A stretch of 64,000 nucleotides of DNA. Source: Rhodobium gokarnense. Its GTDB lineage: Bacteria; Pseudomonadota; Alphaproteobacteria; Rhizobiales; Rhodobiaceae. The stretch is from contig NZ_JAOQNS010000014.1 of the NCBI RefSeq assembly GCF_025961475.1, forward strand, positions 1 through 64,000. The letters run 5' to 3'. Below, piece by piece: positions 47,801-56,998 of this stretch; positions within the stretch are counted from its first letter, which is position 1; each line of letters starts with the position of its first letter. A program made the translations under genes and the position numbers. The notes beneath the pieces are model-generated. The model was not told the DNA's origin. It searched no databases and worked only from the letters and a program-made list of their open reading frames with translations.

Positions 47801-49339
47801 CGACAAGCGCGATCGGCCGCGCAGCAATACGCCCTGTCGCTGCTGCACGGGGCCAGGGAGATGACGGAAATGGAGGCCGCCGTTGCCAATGCGCGCGGCA
47901 CCGCCTCCGGCCTGAAAAAGACCCTTATGGACCTCGGCATGTCGTCGACAGAGGCGTCCAAGGCCATTTCCAAGCGCTTGAGGTCGGCGCTCGACGACCT
48001 CAGGGACGAGTACCGAGGCGACGTCCGATCCAGCATCAACGACCTGTCGGGCCGGGGCTACCTGAACGATATTGCCGATGCCCAGGAAAAGTACAACGAG
48101 CGTCTGAAGGACGCCGAGGCGCTTGGCCTCAGCGGTGCTGGCGCCTTCAAAGAGTTGCAGCTCTCGCTGGCCAACATCATTAGAAACTCCAATCTCACGG
48201 ACAAGCAGATCGACGCACTGTCAAAAAGATTTCCGGCACTCAGGAAGGCCCTGAAGGACTTGTCCGACGTCACCGTTTCCGTCGATCTGCAGCAGTTCTG
48301 GGACCGCATCTTCACGGCGCGGATAGACACATCCACCCTGAAGGGGCAGTTGGCTGTCTTCAACCGAGCCGCCAAAGCAGAATATGAGGCGCTGAAGGAG
48401 TCGGGCGCCTCTAAGCACGCGCTCGCTGTTTTGGAAAACACGCTCAACGCCGAGCGCAAAGCCCTGATTCGTCAATATCGCGAACAACAGGTTCAGGATG
48501 CCAGACAGGATCTTTTGAACGCTTACAACGCCGAGCGAAGCGAACTCGAGGACACCGCCTCAACGCTGGAAAACTTCATCGACCAGGTGAAGGCGTTCCG
48601 CGACGATCTGAAGCTTGACAGTAATCTTTCGACACTGTCTGCGTCGGAACGGCTGGCTGAGGCTCAGCAACAGTACAGTAGCACGTTCCAGGCGGCCATG
48701 CGCGGCGACGAGACCGCTATGTCGAGCCTGACAAGCGCCGCGCAAGCCTATCTGGAAGAGGCAAAATCCTACTACGCGTCCAGCCCGCAATACGCGACGA
48801 TTTTCGAGCAGGTCACATCCTCGCTCGATACCGTGCAGGCGTCGGCGACGCGGCAGTTGACATCGACTGAAAGACAGATCGATGCCCTTGAACGCCAGGT
48901 CTCGAAACTCATCGACATCGACGACGGGGTCATGAGCGTTGACGCGGCCATTCGCCAACTCAACCGCTATATGAGCGCGTTCATCAGTTCTGGCGGCGAC
49001 CGCGGCAGCCTGGAGGGCTTCGCCCGCGGCGGCTACACCGGCGACGGGCCGTCCAACGTCGTTGCCGGCGTCGTTCATCGCGGCGAGTACGTGATGGATC
49101 AGGCCGCAACCGCCCGCTACCGACCCTATCTCGAGCAAATGGACTCCGGGACCTTCGGTCCGCGCAACGACAACAATTCAAGAAATGACGCGAAACTGGC
49201 GCAGGCCATCATCACCTCGTCCGCCCAACAGGTCGAGGTGATGCGCGAGGAACTGCGCTCGGTCCGTGCCGAACTCAACCGCTTGACGAACGAAACCCGG
49301 ATTGCGGCAAACCGGAAGCAGAGGAAGGCGAACGGCTAA
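44873..49339 (+). CDS. Tail tape measure protein
   Basis: A 1488-residue protein with GTG start in a GTGA overlap; ATG 44894 is the alternative. N-terminal basic helices are followed by a TP901-like tape-measure core (AGASSAAEATRTLDAANRLA, LSSTLGRVAPLAAQTGVGFD). A hydrophobic Gly/Ala region at about 420-460 and 770-830 (TAGTVMGGIGGALSGLAATG) and a C-terminal block GYTGDGPSNVVAGVVHRGEY complete it. At about 1.5 angstroms per residue it implies a tail of roughly 220 nm. The gene is the longest in the window. Confidence 0.93.
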   Translation: MKTEETLMATLSVKIDPTGAQSGGRVVRRVIIDIGGAAETTEKKVDRLTRSSESNFRKMTRSVNLAEMSMRSLTRAAGALGAAVGTAMSVRSVVGFKDAVAEVSTLVDTTTFNMAKLEKGATAQGRAFGDLTGQARAYYQIISAGASSAAEATRTLDAANRLAVGGVTSVAVAADGLTSILNAYGSKVESATAVSDALFVAMRAGKTTIEELSSTLGRVAPLAAQTGVGFDELVASIAALTKGGISTAESVTGVRAILAAVAKPTSEASKLAKQLGIDFTAAGLASKGFAGFLEDLVQKTGGNTAVLAQLFGGVEALVPAMALAGQAGEDFSDVLGQMENKAGQTEIAFNKMANSPGFQAGRVWSALQAEVLGVGGTMTGTLVPAIKAVADNMGLIVNAVVIFTAGHLAAALATVIARFATMTATMGAAAVAARTLSAAMAFVGGPIGIAVTALAGGYLLLRDNVSAAAQATADAEFAYRQNEGALNNAKAASEGYTMALRNQIAMQVEAAKSAMILANAEFEAANARRVGFLRLTGLNSDILQHFEDQAASEADALTKAYVNLGKQLQTVDGNLKKVATSTGGASVSIGDLDEKTKNAAKAAKEAAREFERFKDTADGLVEKFFPKEAAEARIKELMSLLDKYGDKLTEIQRKAVDKEIDALRKVGDQADETAKQIEQTLGDALGDLFTKPAADAKDFFRNLARSFAQIGSQNIKNLFSGTPTAANDNVTSSGGLFSGLFKTISSATQTGAEAGTAKGSVTGLSAIFGKGGGILSGGTASAVLGGAGIGYQTGGGTAGTVMGGIGGALSGLAATGGNPLGALAGGLAGVVGSLFGGSNNKQRQQAKAQFDAQRENIISLIDVGRGRGVGTATQQVREYKSQTDPAIELAKKAGNDAMVRQLRKATAAFTQRVRKEFLGGFESTIDALRSGLGDNSPFVVARKNMLDLRDSLQGVISDAKEFKRAGETQSDVAKRTRQARSAAQQYALSLLHGAREMTEMEAAVANARGTASGLKKTLMDLGMSSTEASKAISKRLRSALDDLRDEYRGDVRSSINDLSGRGYLNDIADAQEKYNERLKDAEALGLSGAGAFKELQLSLANIIRNSNLTDKQIDALSKRFPALRKALKDLSDVTVSVDLQQFWDRIFTARIDTSTLKGQLAVFNRAAKAEYEALKESGASKHALAVLENTLNAERKALIRQYREQQVQDARQDLLNAYNAERSELEDTASTLENFIDQVKAFRDDLKLDSNLSTLSASERLAEAQQQYSSTFQAAMRGDETAMSSLTSAAQAYLEEAKSYYASSPQYATIFEQVTSSLDTVQASATRQLTSTERQIDALERQVSKLIDIDDGVMSVDAAIRQLNRYMSAFISSGGDRGSLEGFARGGYTGDGPSNVVAGVVHRGEYVMDQAATARYRPYLEQMDSGTFGPRNDNNSRNDAKLAQAIITSSAQQVEVMREELRSVRAELNRLTNETRIAANRKQRKANG

Positions 49340-49740
49340 TGGCGGCGATGACGCGCTATCTCCAGAAGGCTCTTCTGGACCACGCCCTGGGGATCACGGC
49401 ATTTACCATTCCGACGGAATTGTGGGGGTCTTTGCACACCGCTTCGCCGACGGAGTCGGGGTCTTTCGACGACGAGATTTCCGACAGCGGGTATTCGCGG
49501 CAATCGATCTTCGGGTTGATGACGGAAACCGACCTCACTTCGGGAACGTCGCAGATCGACACGGTGGTCAATTTCGGACCCGCCGATGGTGACAACGGGT
49601 CCGTGACATATTTCGCGATTTCGGATGCGTCCAGCGCCGGCAACATGCTGCTTTACGGCGCCCTGGCCAACTCGCAAACCTTTGATACGAATGACCAGTT
49701 TCAGTTGAACCCGGGACAATTGATCATCAAGTTCGACTGA
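49339..49740 (+). CDS. Tail protein, distal-tail region, 133 residues
   Basis: The start overlaps the tape-measure stop. TRYLQKALLDHALGITAFTI and ELWGSLHTASPTESGSFDDE match the small fibre/adaptor proteins that follow tape measures in some siphoviruses. Beta-rich. Two small hairpins follow (GGCGC/GCGCC and GCGTCGT/ACGACGC). Confidence 0.65.
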   Translation: MAAMTRYLQKALLDHALGITAFTIPTELWGSLHTASPTESGSFDDEISDSGYSRQSIFGLMTETDLTSGTSQIDTVVNFGPADGDNGSVTYFAISDASSAGNMLLYGALANSQTFDTNDQFQLNPGQLIIKFD

Positions 49741-49807
49741 TGCAACGGCGCGGGCAGCGCCATTCCAAGCGTCGTCACGACGCCTATTCCAAAAGATGGA
49801 GAAGACA

Positions 49808-50281
49808 ATGGCCGGCTACGCAGCCAGTAACCTGCTGGGCGGGACCCAGCAGTCCATGACCACCACCTTCAAGACTGCGCTGGTGCTCGCTGCATCAAAC
49901 GGCACGTCCCTACAGCGCTTTATGGTGCACGACATCATTTTTGGCACCGATGGAACGCCGGCCGACCAGGCCATGACCTGGGACGTCAGCCGGACGACGG
50001 CCAGCGGAACCGCAACGTCGATCACGCCGAACAAGATCGATCTCGCCGACGGCGCGTTCCTTGGCGTCGGCCTCGCCAACAACACGGTGGAGCCTACGGT
50101 CACCTCCAACTCCAACCTTCTGCCGATTGGCGCCAACCAGCGCGCGTCCATGCGCTGGGTTGCGTTTCCGGGTCAGGAACTGGTGGTTCCGGCGACCGAC
50201 GCGGCCGGTCTTGCGTTCCGCGCCAAGTCCCCCGGCTACACCGGTACCGTCATCGTCAACGCGCATTTCCGCGGCGCCTGA
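49808..50281 (+). CDS. Tail structural protein, 157 residues
   Basis: ATG 49808 behind GGAGAAG (four codons upstream is a weaker start). The protein is Thr/Ala/Gly-rich and beta-rich (YAASNLLGGTQQSMTTTFKT). It lies among tail tip genes; no known family was recognised. A GGCGGCA/TGCCGCC hairpin follows in the 71-base gap. Confidence 0.6.
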   Translation: MAGYAASNLLGGTQQSMTTTFKTALVLAASNGTSLQRFMVHDIIFGTDGTPADQAMTWDVSRTTASGTATSITPNKIDLADGAFLGVGLANNTVEPTVTSNSNLLPIGANQRASMRWVAFPGQELVVPATDAAGLAFRAKSPGYTGTVIVNAHFRGA

Positions 50282-50352
50282 TCGCAATAGAGGGCGGCGG
50301 CAGGACACCGCGCCTTGCCGCCGTCTTCTCCATGTCAATATGGGAGGCATCC

Positions 50353-50613
50353 ATGCGCAAGCCGGGCGGGGTTCTAATCCTTACCACGAACGACGGCAGG
50401 CAGGAGGAAACCGACACCTTCACCTGCGCCCATTGCAACAAGATCGTTCCCGTGAGGCCATTCCAGCGACCGGAGGACATCGGCGGGCGATGCGGCGGCT
50501 GCGGCGGGCTCATTTGCCCGGACTGTGTGTCCAGGGGCACGTGCGACCCGATTGAAGAAAAGCTCGCGCGTGCGGAAGCCGCCTATCACGCGCGACGCTC
50601 GTACGGAATCTAA
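50353..50613 (+). CDS. Zinc-finger phage tail-region protein, 86 residues
   Basis: ATG 50353 follows GGGAGG. Four CxxC-type knuckles (CAHC, CGGC, CPDC and a nearby Cys) suggest a zinc finger. Phage tail clusters often carry such a small protein of unknown role. Confidence 0.6.
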   Translation: MRKPGGVLILTTNDGRQEETDTFTCAHCNKIVPVRPFQRPEDIGGRCGGCGGLICPDCVSRGTCDPIEEKLARAEAAYHARRSYGI

Positions 50614-50616
50614 TCG

Positions 50617-52116
50617 ATGTTTGGTGCCTTTCCCTTCGGTTCAGCGCCGTTTGCTGGGGATGAAATCCCCGTTGCGGTCGAGCCCGTATTCGAGGATAGT
50701 TGGCACCAGTCGCTGAGCGAGTCGACGCGCTACCATGTCGTGCCGGCGGTCGCCGTCTGCCTGGCGTCGCTCTATGCGCTATCGATCAGCCCCGACGCGC
50801 TCGCGCAGCCGGAAACGGCAAATCCGGACAAATTCCAGCAAGAACTGTCGGAACCGGTCCGAACGCTTCCGGCGCTGGCGACGCACGATCAGCAGTTCCT
50901 CGCATTTCAGGGCTTCGCGCCTTTCCCGGAAACGGTTTCGACGGACAGGTGGGCGCCACCGCTTTCCGAGCCGGCGAGATTCCCGGCGGCGCTGCCGACC
51001 AATGCTCAGCAATTCGAGGCCTATCAGGGCTTCGGACCGTTCGATGAGACCTCGGTTGCGCAATGGACGCAGGCGCTGTCCGAACCGGTCCGCTTTGCGC
51101 CGCGGCTTGGACCCGAACAGCACCAGTTTGAAGCCTATCAGGGCTTTGAGCCCTTTGCGGAAACGGCATTTCCCGACAAGTGGATGCCGCCGCTTTCCGA
51201 GCCGGTTCGGTTTTCGCCGCGGCTCGAGACGGCAAACCAGCAATACGAGGTCTTTGTTCAGGCGGCGCCGTTCGGCGAAGCGATCTACGTCGAAAAATGG
51301 TTCCGGCAATTCGACGACCCGGTCCGGTTCGCGGATGCGTTGCCGACGGCGCTCCATCCTTTCCAGTTCCTCGTAAAGGACGAGCCGTTCCTCGAGGCTG
51401 TGTCGGCCGATCGATGGGCGCCGCCGCTTTCCGAGCCGGTTCGGTTCGCTGCATCTCTCCCGGTCACGCAGCAGCAGTTTCTTGCATACCAGGGGTTCTC
51501 GCCGTTCGAGGAAGTCCCGGCGCCGGACAAATTCCAACGCCCGTTCTCCGAGCCGGTTCGGTTCGCCGCGGCGCTGCCCGTCGCAAGCCAGCAGTTCGAA
51601 GCGTTCGTCAAGGCGGATCCGTTCCCGGAAATCGCCTATGCGGAGAAATGGGCACAGCCCCTCAGCGAGCCCGTCCGCTTCGCCAGGGCGCTACCGATTC
51701 ACGATCACCCGTTCGAAGCGTTCGTTCAGTTCGCCCCGTTTGAAGAAACGGTCACGGCCGACCGGTGGGTTCCGCCCCTCAGCGAGCCCGACCGCTTCCC
51801 ACCGCGGCTGAACACCGCCAATCAGCAGTTCCTCGCGTTCCAGGACTTCGCCCCGTTTGCCGAGCGAGTGACGGCCGACCGGTGGATGCCGCCATTCGCC
51901 GAGCCCGCCCGCTTCCCGCTTCGGCTCGAGACGAGATCACAGCAGTTCCTCATCTGGTCTGAATGGCCGGTTCTTCTCAATCCGGTCACGGTCACGCTCA
52001 TCGGCGAGGCAACATTGGAAGCCCGCGGCATCAACCCGGCACATGCCGTTCTCACGGATACCGGTCTGCGAACCTATGGCGCCGTTCTTCGGCCGTGGAG
52101 ACTGTCTGACCGATGA
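50617..52116 (+). CDS. Tail protein with about eleven 39-residue repeats
   Basis: A 499-residue protein. After the start MFGAFPFGSAPFAGDE come about eleven repeats with consensus DRWxPPLSEPVRFxxxLPxxxQQFxAFxxFxPFxETV; the first and last are divergent. The C-terminal 50 residues form a beta-strand cap. The gene next door begins with a related FPFGxxPFG motif. The repeats are rich in Pro, Phe and Trp and likely form an elongated stalk. No known family was recognised. Confidence 0.65.
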   Translation: MFGAFPFGSAPFAGDEIPVAVEPVFEDSWHQSLSESTRYHVVPAVAVCLASLYALSISPDALAQPETANPDKFQQELSEPVRTLPALATHDQQFLAFQGFAPFPETVSTDRWAPPLSEPARFPAALPTNAQQFEAYQGFGPFDETSVAQWTQALSEPVRFAPRLGPEQHQFEAYQGFEPFAETAFPDKWMPPLSEPVRFSPRLETANQQYEVFVQAAPFGEAIYVEKWFRQFDDPVRFADALPTALHPFQFLVKDEPFLEAVSADRWAPPLSEPVRFAASLPVTQQQFLAYQGFSPFEEVPAPDKFQRPFSEPVRFAAALPVASQQFEAFVKADPFPEIAYAEKWAQPLSEPVRFARALPIHDHPFEAFVQFAPFEETVTADRWVPPLSEPDRFPPRLNTANQQFLAFQDFAPFAERVTADRWMPPFAEPARFPLRLETRSQQFLIWSEWPVLLNPVTVTLIGEATLEARGINPAHAVLTDTGLRTYGAVLRPWRLSDR

Positions 52117-53693
52117 GCTTTGGCCTTTTCCCGTTCGGCGATCGCCCATTCGGCGATCTGAGCGAGTCGGGCACGTCTTTTGTCGTCCTGCACGGGCGCG
52201 CGTCGCTCACGGTCACCTTCGACTATGCGATCTACGCCGCGTCCCGGTCCTTCCTCACCGGTGACGATGACGTTCCGGCCGACACCTACTTTTCCGGAAC
52301 CTTGGCCCAGCCGCTAAGCTTCAAGCGATCGGCCATCAGCGGCGACGGGTTCTCGGGATTTGTCGAAGGGCAGGGGGAGTTGGTCGTCAACAACGGCGAT
52401 GGATTCTACGACTTCCTGCCGGAATTCTATGCCCTTGACGGTCGGGGGTTGGAGGTTCGCTACGGCCGCGACAGCGACGACTACAGAACCTGGTTCACGA
52501 TCTTCAAGGGGACGGCCTCGGATTTTCACGTTGACGAGACCGAGCTACGTGTCGACCTGCAGGACTTCGGGTACAAGCTCGAGATTCCACTCACCGAGAG
52601 CACCTATTCCGGATCGGGCGGGGTCAATGGCGGGGACGACCTGGAGGGCAAGCGCAAGCCGCTCTGCTATGGATATTGCTCCAACATCACCCCGGTTCTG
52701 GTTCAGTCGACAAAACAGCTCTACCAGGTCAATGACGGCCCGGTTCAGGCGATTTCGGCCGTCTATGCCAACGGTGTGGCGCTTGATTTCGATCAGGATT
52801 ACGGGACCGCCGCCGCGCTTCTGGCGGCAGCGATCCCGAGTGGCGATTTCGCGACGTGTCTCGCCTGCGGGCTGTTTCGCATCAATTTCCTCCTCGATGG
52901 GGACGTGATCACCTGTGACGCGGAAGGGGACAATTCCGGGTCCGGCTTTGTCTCGACACAGGGGCAGGTCATTCGACGGATCGTCGCTAACCTGTCGGCA
53001 TTGACCGACCCGGACGATTTCTATGTCCCGGCCTTCGACAAGTTCGAAACCGCACAACCCTTCGAAGTCGGTTACTACGCGGATCACAATGACACCTCGA
53101 CCGTTTCGGAGACCGTGACGCGGATCATGGGCTATGGCGGAACCATCGGGTTCCGGCGCAATGGGAAGCTCGAAATCAAGGTTTTTGAAGCGCCCGGCCC
53201 CGTCCCGGCGATGCGCTTCGATGAGACTGAAATCGTTGATATCCGACGCGAGAGGTTGCCGGACAACCTTACGCCGCCACCCTATAAATGGCGCGTCGGA
53301 TATGCCCGCAACTGGACCGTTCAGGACGAATTGGCCGGGGCCGTCGGCGACGAGCGGCGGGCATTTCTCGCCGAGGAAGTCCGATATGCCGTTGCCGAAA
53401 GTGCTGCCGTCAAGGTCAATCATCCGTTTGCCCAGGAGAGGGATCCGGTCGGCGGATATTTTCGCAATGAAGAGGATGCCCAAGGCCTGGCGGATCGCCT
53501 TCTTGCTCTCCATGCGGACAGCGCATCGCTCTACAGACTGACCCTTGGAACGCGGCCGTTTTCGCTCGAGATCAGCGACACAATAACCGTCACTTTTCCC
53601 CGGTTCGACCTGACGACCGGACGGAACCTGCGCGTCGTTGAGATTTCCGAGAATGCGAGCAGCAATGCAATCGAGATTGTGGGCTTCGGCTGA
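52113..53693 (+). CDS. Tail hub/baseplate-like protein
   Basis: A 526-residue protein starting MSFGLFPFGDRPFGDLSESG, overlapping the previous stop. The core (GEVVVNNGDGFYDFLPEFYA-like block, RGLEVRYGRDSDDYRTWFTI and KGTASDFHVDETELRVDLQD) resembles siphovirus tail hub or receptor-binding baseplate proteins. Its position before fibre genes agrees. The assignment is by pattern, not alignment. Confidence 0.6.
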   Translation: MSFGLFPFGDRPFGDLSESGTSFVVLHGRASLTVTFDYAIYAASRSFLTGDDDVPADTYFSGTLAQPLSFKRSAISGDGFSGFVEGQGELVVNNGDGFYDFLPEFYALDGRGLEVRYGRDSDDYRTWFTIFKGTASDFHVDETELRVDLQDFGYKLEIPLTESTYSGSGGVNGGDDLEGKRKPLCYGYCSNITPVLVQSTKQLYQVNDGPVQAISAVYANGVALDFDQDYGTAAALLAAAIPSGDFATCLACGLFRINFLLDGDVITCDAEGDNSGSGFVSTQGQVIRRIVANLSALTDPDDFYVPAFDKFETAQPFEVGYYADHNDTSTVSETVTRIMGYGGTIGFRRNGKLEIKVFEAPGPVPAMRFDETEIVDIRRERLPDNLTPPPYKWRVGYARNWTVQDELAGAVGDERRAFLAEEVRYAVAESAAVKVNHPFAQERDPVGGYFRNEEDAQGLADRLLALHADSASLYRLTLGTRPFSLEISDTITVTFPRFDLTTGRNLRVVEISENASSNAIEIVGFG

Positions 53694-54448
53694 TGGCGAA
53701 CGCGGCGATTGTCTATTCAAACCTGGCGGATGGTGCTGCGGTTTCCGCGCCGACGCAGGTCATTCTGGCGCCGGCGGCGAACGTGCAGGATCAGCATGTT
53801 GGGAAGAAATGGCGGTCGCGGACCGCATTGTCCTACCTGACCTTTGACTTCGGGGCGACGACATCGATTGACACGATCGCTGCCATCGGGCTCACGGCGT
53901 CCACGGTGCGACTGCGGATTTCGACGTCGGACTCCACCGGTGCGGCCGGCGATCTCTACGACAGCATGTCGGCATCCGTGGATCAGAACTTCGCCCAGGC
54001 CGTTTGGGCCTTGCAAACCGCAGTCTCCGGACGATATCTGCGGATCGATCTCGCCCACTCAAGCCTCGACTACGTGGAGGTCGGGCGCGTCGTCGCCGGT
54101 GTCCGGACGGCGTTTGGAAAGAACTTCGGATTCGGATGGTCGCTCACCTATATCGACCGGTCCGTGATCACCGAGACCCGTGGCGGACAAACGCAGATCA
54201 CGCCGGAAAACACCTATCGGGCGATCGACCTGACGTTCTCTTTCCTCACTGATGCCGAGCAGCGCGGCTTCGTCGACACGGTCAGCCGATCGAACGCGCT
54301 GAAGACGGACGTCCTTCTGCTTCTGGATCCTGACAGCAGTGATCTTCCCCGCGACACGGTCTGGGGCCTGATGACGGAGTCGACCAGCATCATGCAGCCG
54401 GATTTCGGAATCTTCTCCAAGCAGTTGAAAATCAAGGAGCGATTATGA
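53693..54448 (+). CDS. Tail tip protein, 251 residues
   Basis: The start overlaps the hub-like stop. Beta-rich, with a jelly-roll-like stretch (KKWRSRTALSYLTFDFGATT, LTASTVRLRISTSDSTGAAG) that resembles carbohydrate-binding folds. Probably part of the tail tip. It ends in an ATGA overlap with the next gene. Confidence 0.6.
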   Translation: MANAAIVYSNLADGAAVSAPTQVILAPAANVQDQHVGKKWRSRTALSYLTFDFGATTSIDTIAAIGLTASTVRLRISTSDSTGAAGDLYDSMSASVDQNFAQAVWALQTAVSGRYLRIDLAHSSLDYVEVGRVVAGVRTAFGKNFGFGWSLTYIDRSVITETRGGQTQITPENTYRAIDLTFSFLTDAEQRGFVDTVSRSNALKTDVLLLLDPDSSDLPRDTVWGLMTESTSIMQPDFGIFSKQLKIKERL

Positions 54449-55767
54449 GCCTGGTTTTTGCCAATCTTGTTCAGGAATCGTCCACGACGCAGGGCGTTAC
54501 CGACTTCGAACTTGCCGGTGCTATCACGGACTACCGGGCGTTTGGCAGCTTCATGAGCGACGGCGATCAGACCTATTACGTCGCCAGGCTGGACGATGAG
54601 TGGGAAGAAGGGCTCGGCACCTATGTCAGTTCGACAGACACTCTCCAGCGAACGACGGTGTTTCGATCGTCCAACAGCAACAACAAGGTCTCGTTTTCTT
54701 CGGGCACGAAAACGATTGGTATCAACGTTGGCCTGGAGACCCTGAATGCACTCTATCGCCGTCTTGACGGCTTAAACACCGGCCCCTTGGCCGGGCGCCG
54801 GAACATGATCATCAACGGCGCCATGGTGGTCAATCAGCGCGGCAGCACCGTTACGGGGGACAGCGGGTTCCCCGTCGATCGGTTCGAGGTCGAAAAAACG
54901 GCGACATTCGACTGGACATGCGAGCAGAGCACGGAGTCCCCGGCAGGATTCACGCACAGCCTCAAGGTCACGGCCGGTACGCCCGCCGCCGCCGGCGCCT
55001 CCGACTACGCGATCATCCGCCAACGCATCGAGGGGCTTAACACCGCCTGGCTGCAGGTCGGCGCATCCGGCGCCGCAACGGTGACGGCAAGTGTTCGCGT
55101 TCGTTCCTCAGTCACGGGAACATATGGCGTCTTCCTGACCAACGATGACGGCAATCGCTCCTACGTCACAGACATCACGATCAATTCTGCCGACACTTGG
55201 GAGGCGAAAACCGTTACCTTGACCCTCGACACGACCGGCACATGGAAGACGGACACGAGCACGGGCATAGAGGTTGGCATCGCGCTCATGGCCGGGTCGA
55301 ATTTTCAGGGGACGGACGCCACATGGGAGGGCGCGCAGGATTACGCCACGTCAAGCATTTCCAACGCGATCCTGAACTATTCCCCCGCGTCCCCGGCGCC
55401 GACCTTCTATACGACCGGGTGGCAGTTTGAATACGGATCCTACGCGACCGATTTCGAGCGAGTGACATATGCATCTGATCTGATGGCGTGTCACAGATAC
55501 TTTCAGGGGGGCATTCCCTTCGCGTCATCAGGTTACGCGGACGCCGCGGGTCAAACAGCACCATTCTACGCTATTCCTCAGTCGACTGTAGAGATGAGAG
55601 ATGCAGTCGTTGTCGAGAATCAGGATATCGACGCATTCGGCAACATCACTCCCGCTTCGTTCGGATATTTCACCCCTACAACGAAAGGAGCCGTTATCTA
55701 TCTTCAGAGTGGCAATGCCGGAAGAACGTATTGGCGCGGGAGAGTCGACTATAACGCCGAACTCTAG
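54445..55767 (+). CDS. Tail fibre / receptor-binding protein
   Basis: A 440-residue protein. The N-terminal 115 residues are an adaptor-like segment. Then GRRNMIINGAMVVNQRGSTV begins a domain recurrent in phage receptor-binding proteins, followed by a long Thr-rich beta domain resembling carbohydrate-binding modules. The last 110 residues have lower GC content, suggesting module exchange. It is likely the host-range determinant. Confidence 0.72.
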   Translation: MSLVFANLVQESSTTQGVTDFELAGAITDYRAFGSFMSDGDQTYYVARLDDEWEEGLGTYVSSTDTLQRTTVFRSSNSNNKVSFSSGTKTIGINVGLETLNALYRRLDGLNTGPLAGRRNMIINGAMVVNQRGSTVTGDSGFPVDRFEVEKTATFDWTCEQSTESPAGFTHSLKVTAGTPAAAGASDYAIIRQRIEGLNTAWLQVGASGAATVTASVRVRSSVTGTYGVFLTNDDGNRSYVTDITINSADTWEAKTVTLTLDTTGTWKTDTSTGIEVGIALMAGSNFQGTDATWEGAQDYATSSISNAILNYSPASPAPTFYTTGWQFEYGSYATDFERVTYASDLMACHRYFQGGIPFASSGYADAAGQTAPFYAIPQSTVEMRDAVVVENQDIDAFGNITPASFGYFTPTTKGAVIYLQSGNAGRTYWRGRVDYNAEL

Positions 55768-55797
55768 GCTGAACGAAGCAACCTCATCCATCTGCAA

Positions 55798-55818
55798 CCC
55801 GCCGCCGGCGGGTTTTTT
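55798..55818 (+). terminator. Rho-independent terminator after tail-fibre gene
   Basis: CCCGCC-GCC-GGCGGG hairpin followed by six T. It ends the tail operon. The endolysin gene starts 16 bases on, so read-through or a separate promoter is needed. Confidence 0.88.
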
Positions 55819-55833
55819 CATGGGAGAAACGAC

Positions 55834-56790
55834 ATGAGCCTTTCGCTATCGCCGGGCGGCGCAGACTTCATCGCACGCCGCGAGGGCAAGGTGTATCACG
55901 CCTACCGCGACGCGGTCGGCGTTGTCACCATTTACACGGGCTTCACTTGGGGAAGCGCCGTTTTTCGGGATTACTGGATGAAGACCCGCGGGCACAAGCT
56001 GCGCATGGGCGACACCATCACGGAGGAAGAAGGCCAGCATCTGTTGATGGTGGTCGCAGATACGGAATACGGCGCCGCCGTCAATGCGTCGATCCGGCCG
56101 ACCGAGCAGCATCACTATGACGGCGCGACGTCCGTTGCCTTCAATCTCGGCAAGGGGTCGGTGACCTGGCGTTGGGCGACGGCCCTTCGCGACGGTCACG
56201 TCGCACGGTGCGCCGCGCTTCTGCGGGCCGGCTACAACACGGCGGGCGGACGCCGCCTCCAGGGCCTCGTCAACCGGCGGCGCCTGGAGGCCGCCCTGAT
56301 CGAGCATGGCGACTATGCCGACGCCGGCGGCGTTGCCGTTACCGCGGCGCGGTTCGGCGCGCGCGACGATGCGGCGGCCAATGACAACGACGCGGCCGAC
56401 CGCGAAAAGAAGCTGATCGACTATCAGCGGCTCCTGAAGGCGCAGGGCTTCGATCCCGGCCCGATCGACGGCAAGTGGGGGCCGAGTACCCGCAAGGCCG
56501 TCCTTGCCTTCCAGCGCTCCCATGACGGTCTCGTCAATGATGGGATCCTCGGCCCGGCGACGATGGCCGCGCTCGACCGGACCGAAGTCGCCAAGGGAAC
56601 GACCAACGCGGCCGGCCTGATGTCCCTTGCGGCGGCCGGCGCGGGCGGCGCCGTCTCTGCATTCTCCGACTTTGACGTCACGGCCTTCATCGTCCCGGCC
56701 GTCGCCGTCGCGATCGCCGGCGCCGTCGTTTGGGCCGTCTGGAAGAACGCCGACGAAATCGGCCGGTGGTGGAGGGCGTCCCATGCTTAA
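55834..56790 (+). CDS. Endolysin: GH24 lysozyme plus peptidoglycan-binding domain
   Basis: A 318-residue protein. The T4-lysozyme-like catalytic triad is Glu 17, Asp 26 and Thr 32 (RREGKVYHAYRDAVGVVT). A PG_binding_1 domain spans about 193-248 (RLLKAQGFDPGPIDGKWGPS). The C-terminal 30 residues contain a transmembrane helix (VTAFIVPAVAVAIAGAVVWA). It cleaves the glycan of peptidoglycan at lysis. The C-terminal anchor is unusual for an endolysin. Confidence 0.85.
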   Translation: MSLSLSPGGADFIARREGKVYHAYRDAVGVVTIYTGFTWGSAVFRDYWMKTRGHKLRMGDTITEEEGQHLLMVVADTEYGAAVNASIRPTEQHHYDGATSVAFNLGKGSVTWRWATALRDGHVARCAALLRAGYNTAGGRRLQGLVNRRRLEAALIEHGDYADAGGVAVTAARFGARDDAAANDNDAADREKKLIDYQRLLKAQGFDPGPIDGKWGPSTRKAVLAFQRSHDGLVNDGILGPATMAALDRTEVAKGTTNAAGLMSLAAAGAGGAVSAFSDFDVTAFIVPAVAVAIAGAVVWAVWKNADEIGRWWRASHA

Positions 56791-56998
56791 GCACCTTGTC
56801 TACAGGCTCAAGGGCTGGCGGACGCGGCTTTCCAATGCCGTGTTCGGCGTTCTCGGCGTCGTCGCGCTGGTCGATCCGCAGCTCTGGGCCGGGGTCGTGC
56901 CGGTGAAGTACCAGGGCGCGGCGCTGCTTTTGTCGGCGCTGGTCAACATTGCTCTCAGACAGGTGACGACGACGCCGCCGGGACGGAGGGCGCCTTGA
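56783..56998 (+). CDS. Holin-like small membrane protein
   Basis: A 71-residue protein from ATG 56783, overlapping the endolysin stop. One or two hydrophobic segments (SNAVFGVLGVVALVDPQLWA, then ALLLSALVNIAL) flank a short loop. Size and position fit a holin or antiholin. Confidence 0.6.
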   Translation: MLKHLVYRLKGWRTRLSNAVFGVLGVVALVDPQLWAGVVPVKYQGAALLLSALVNIALRQVTTTPPGRRAP

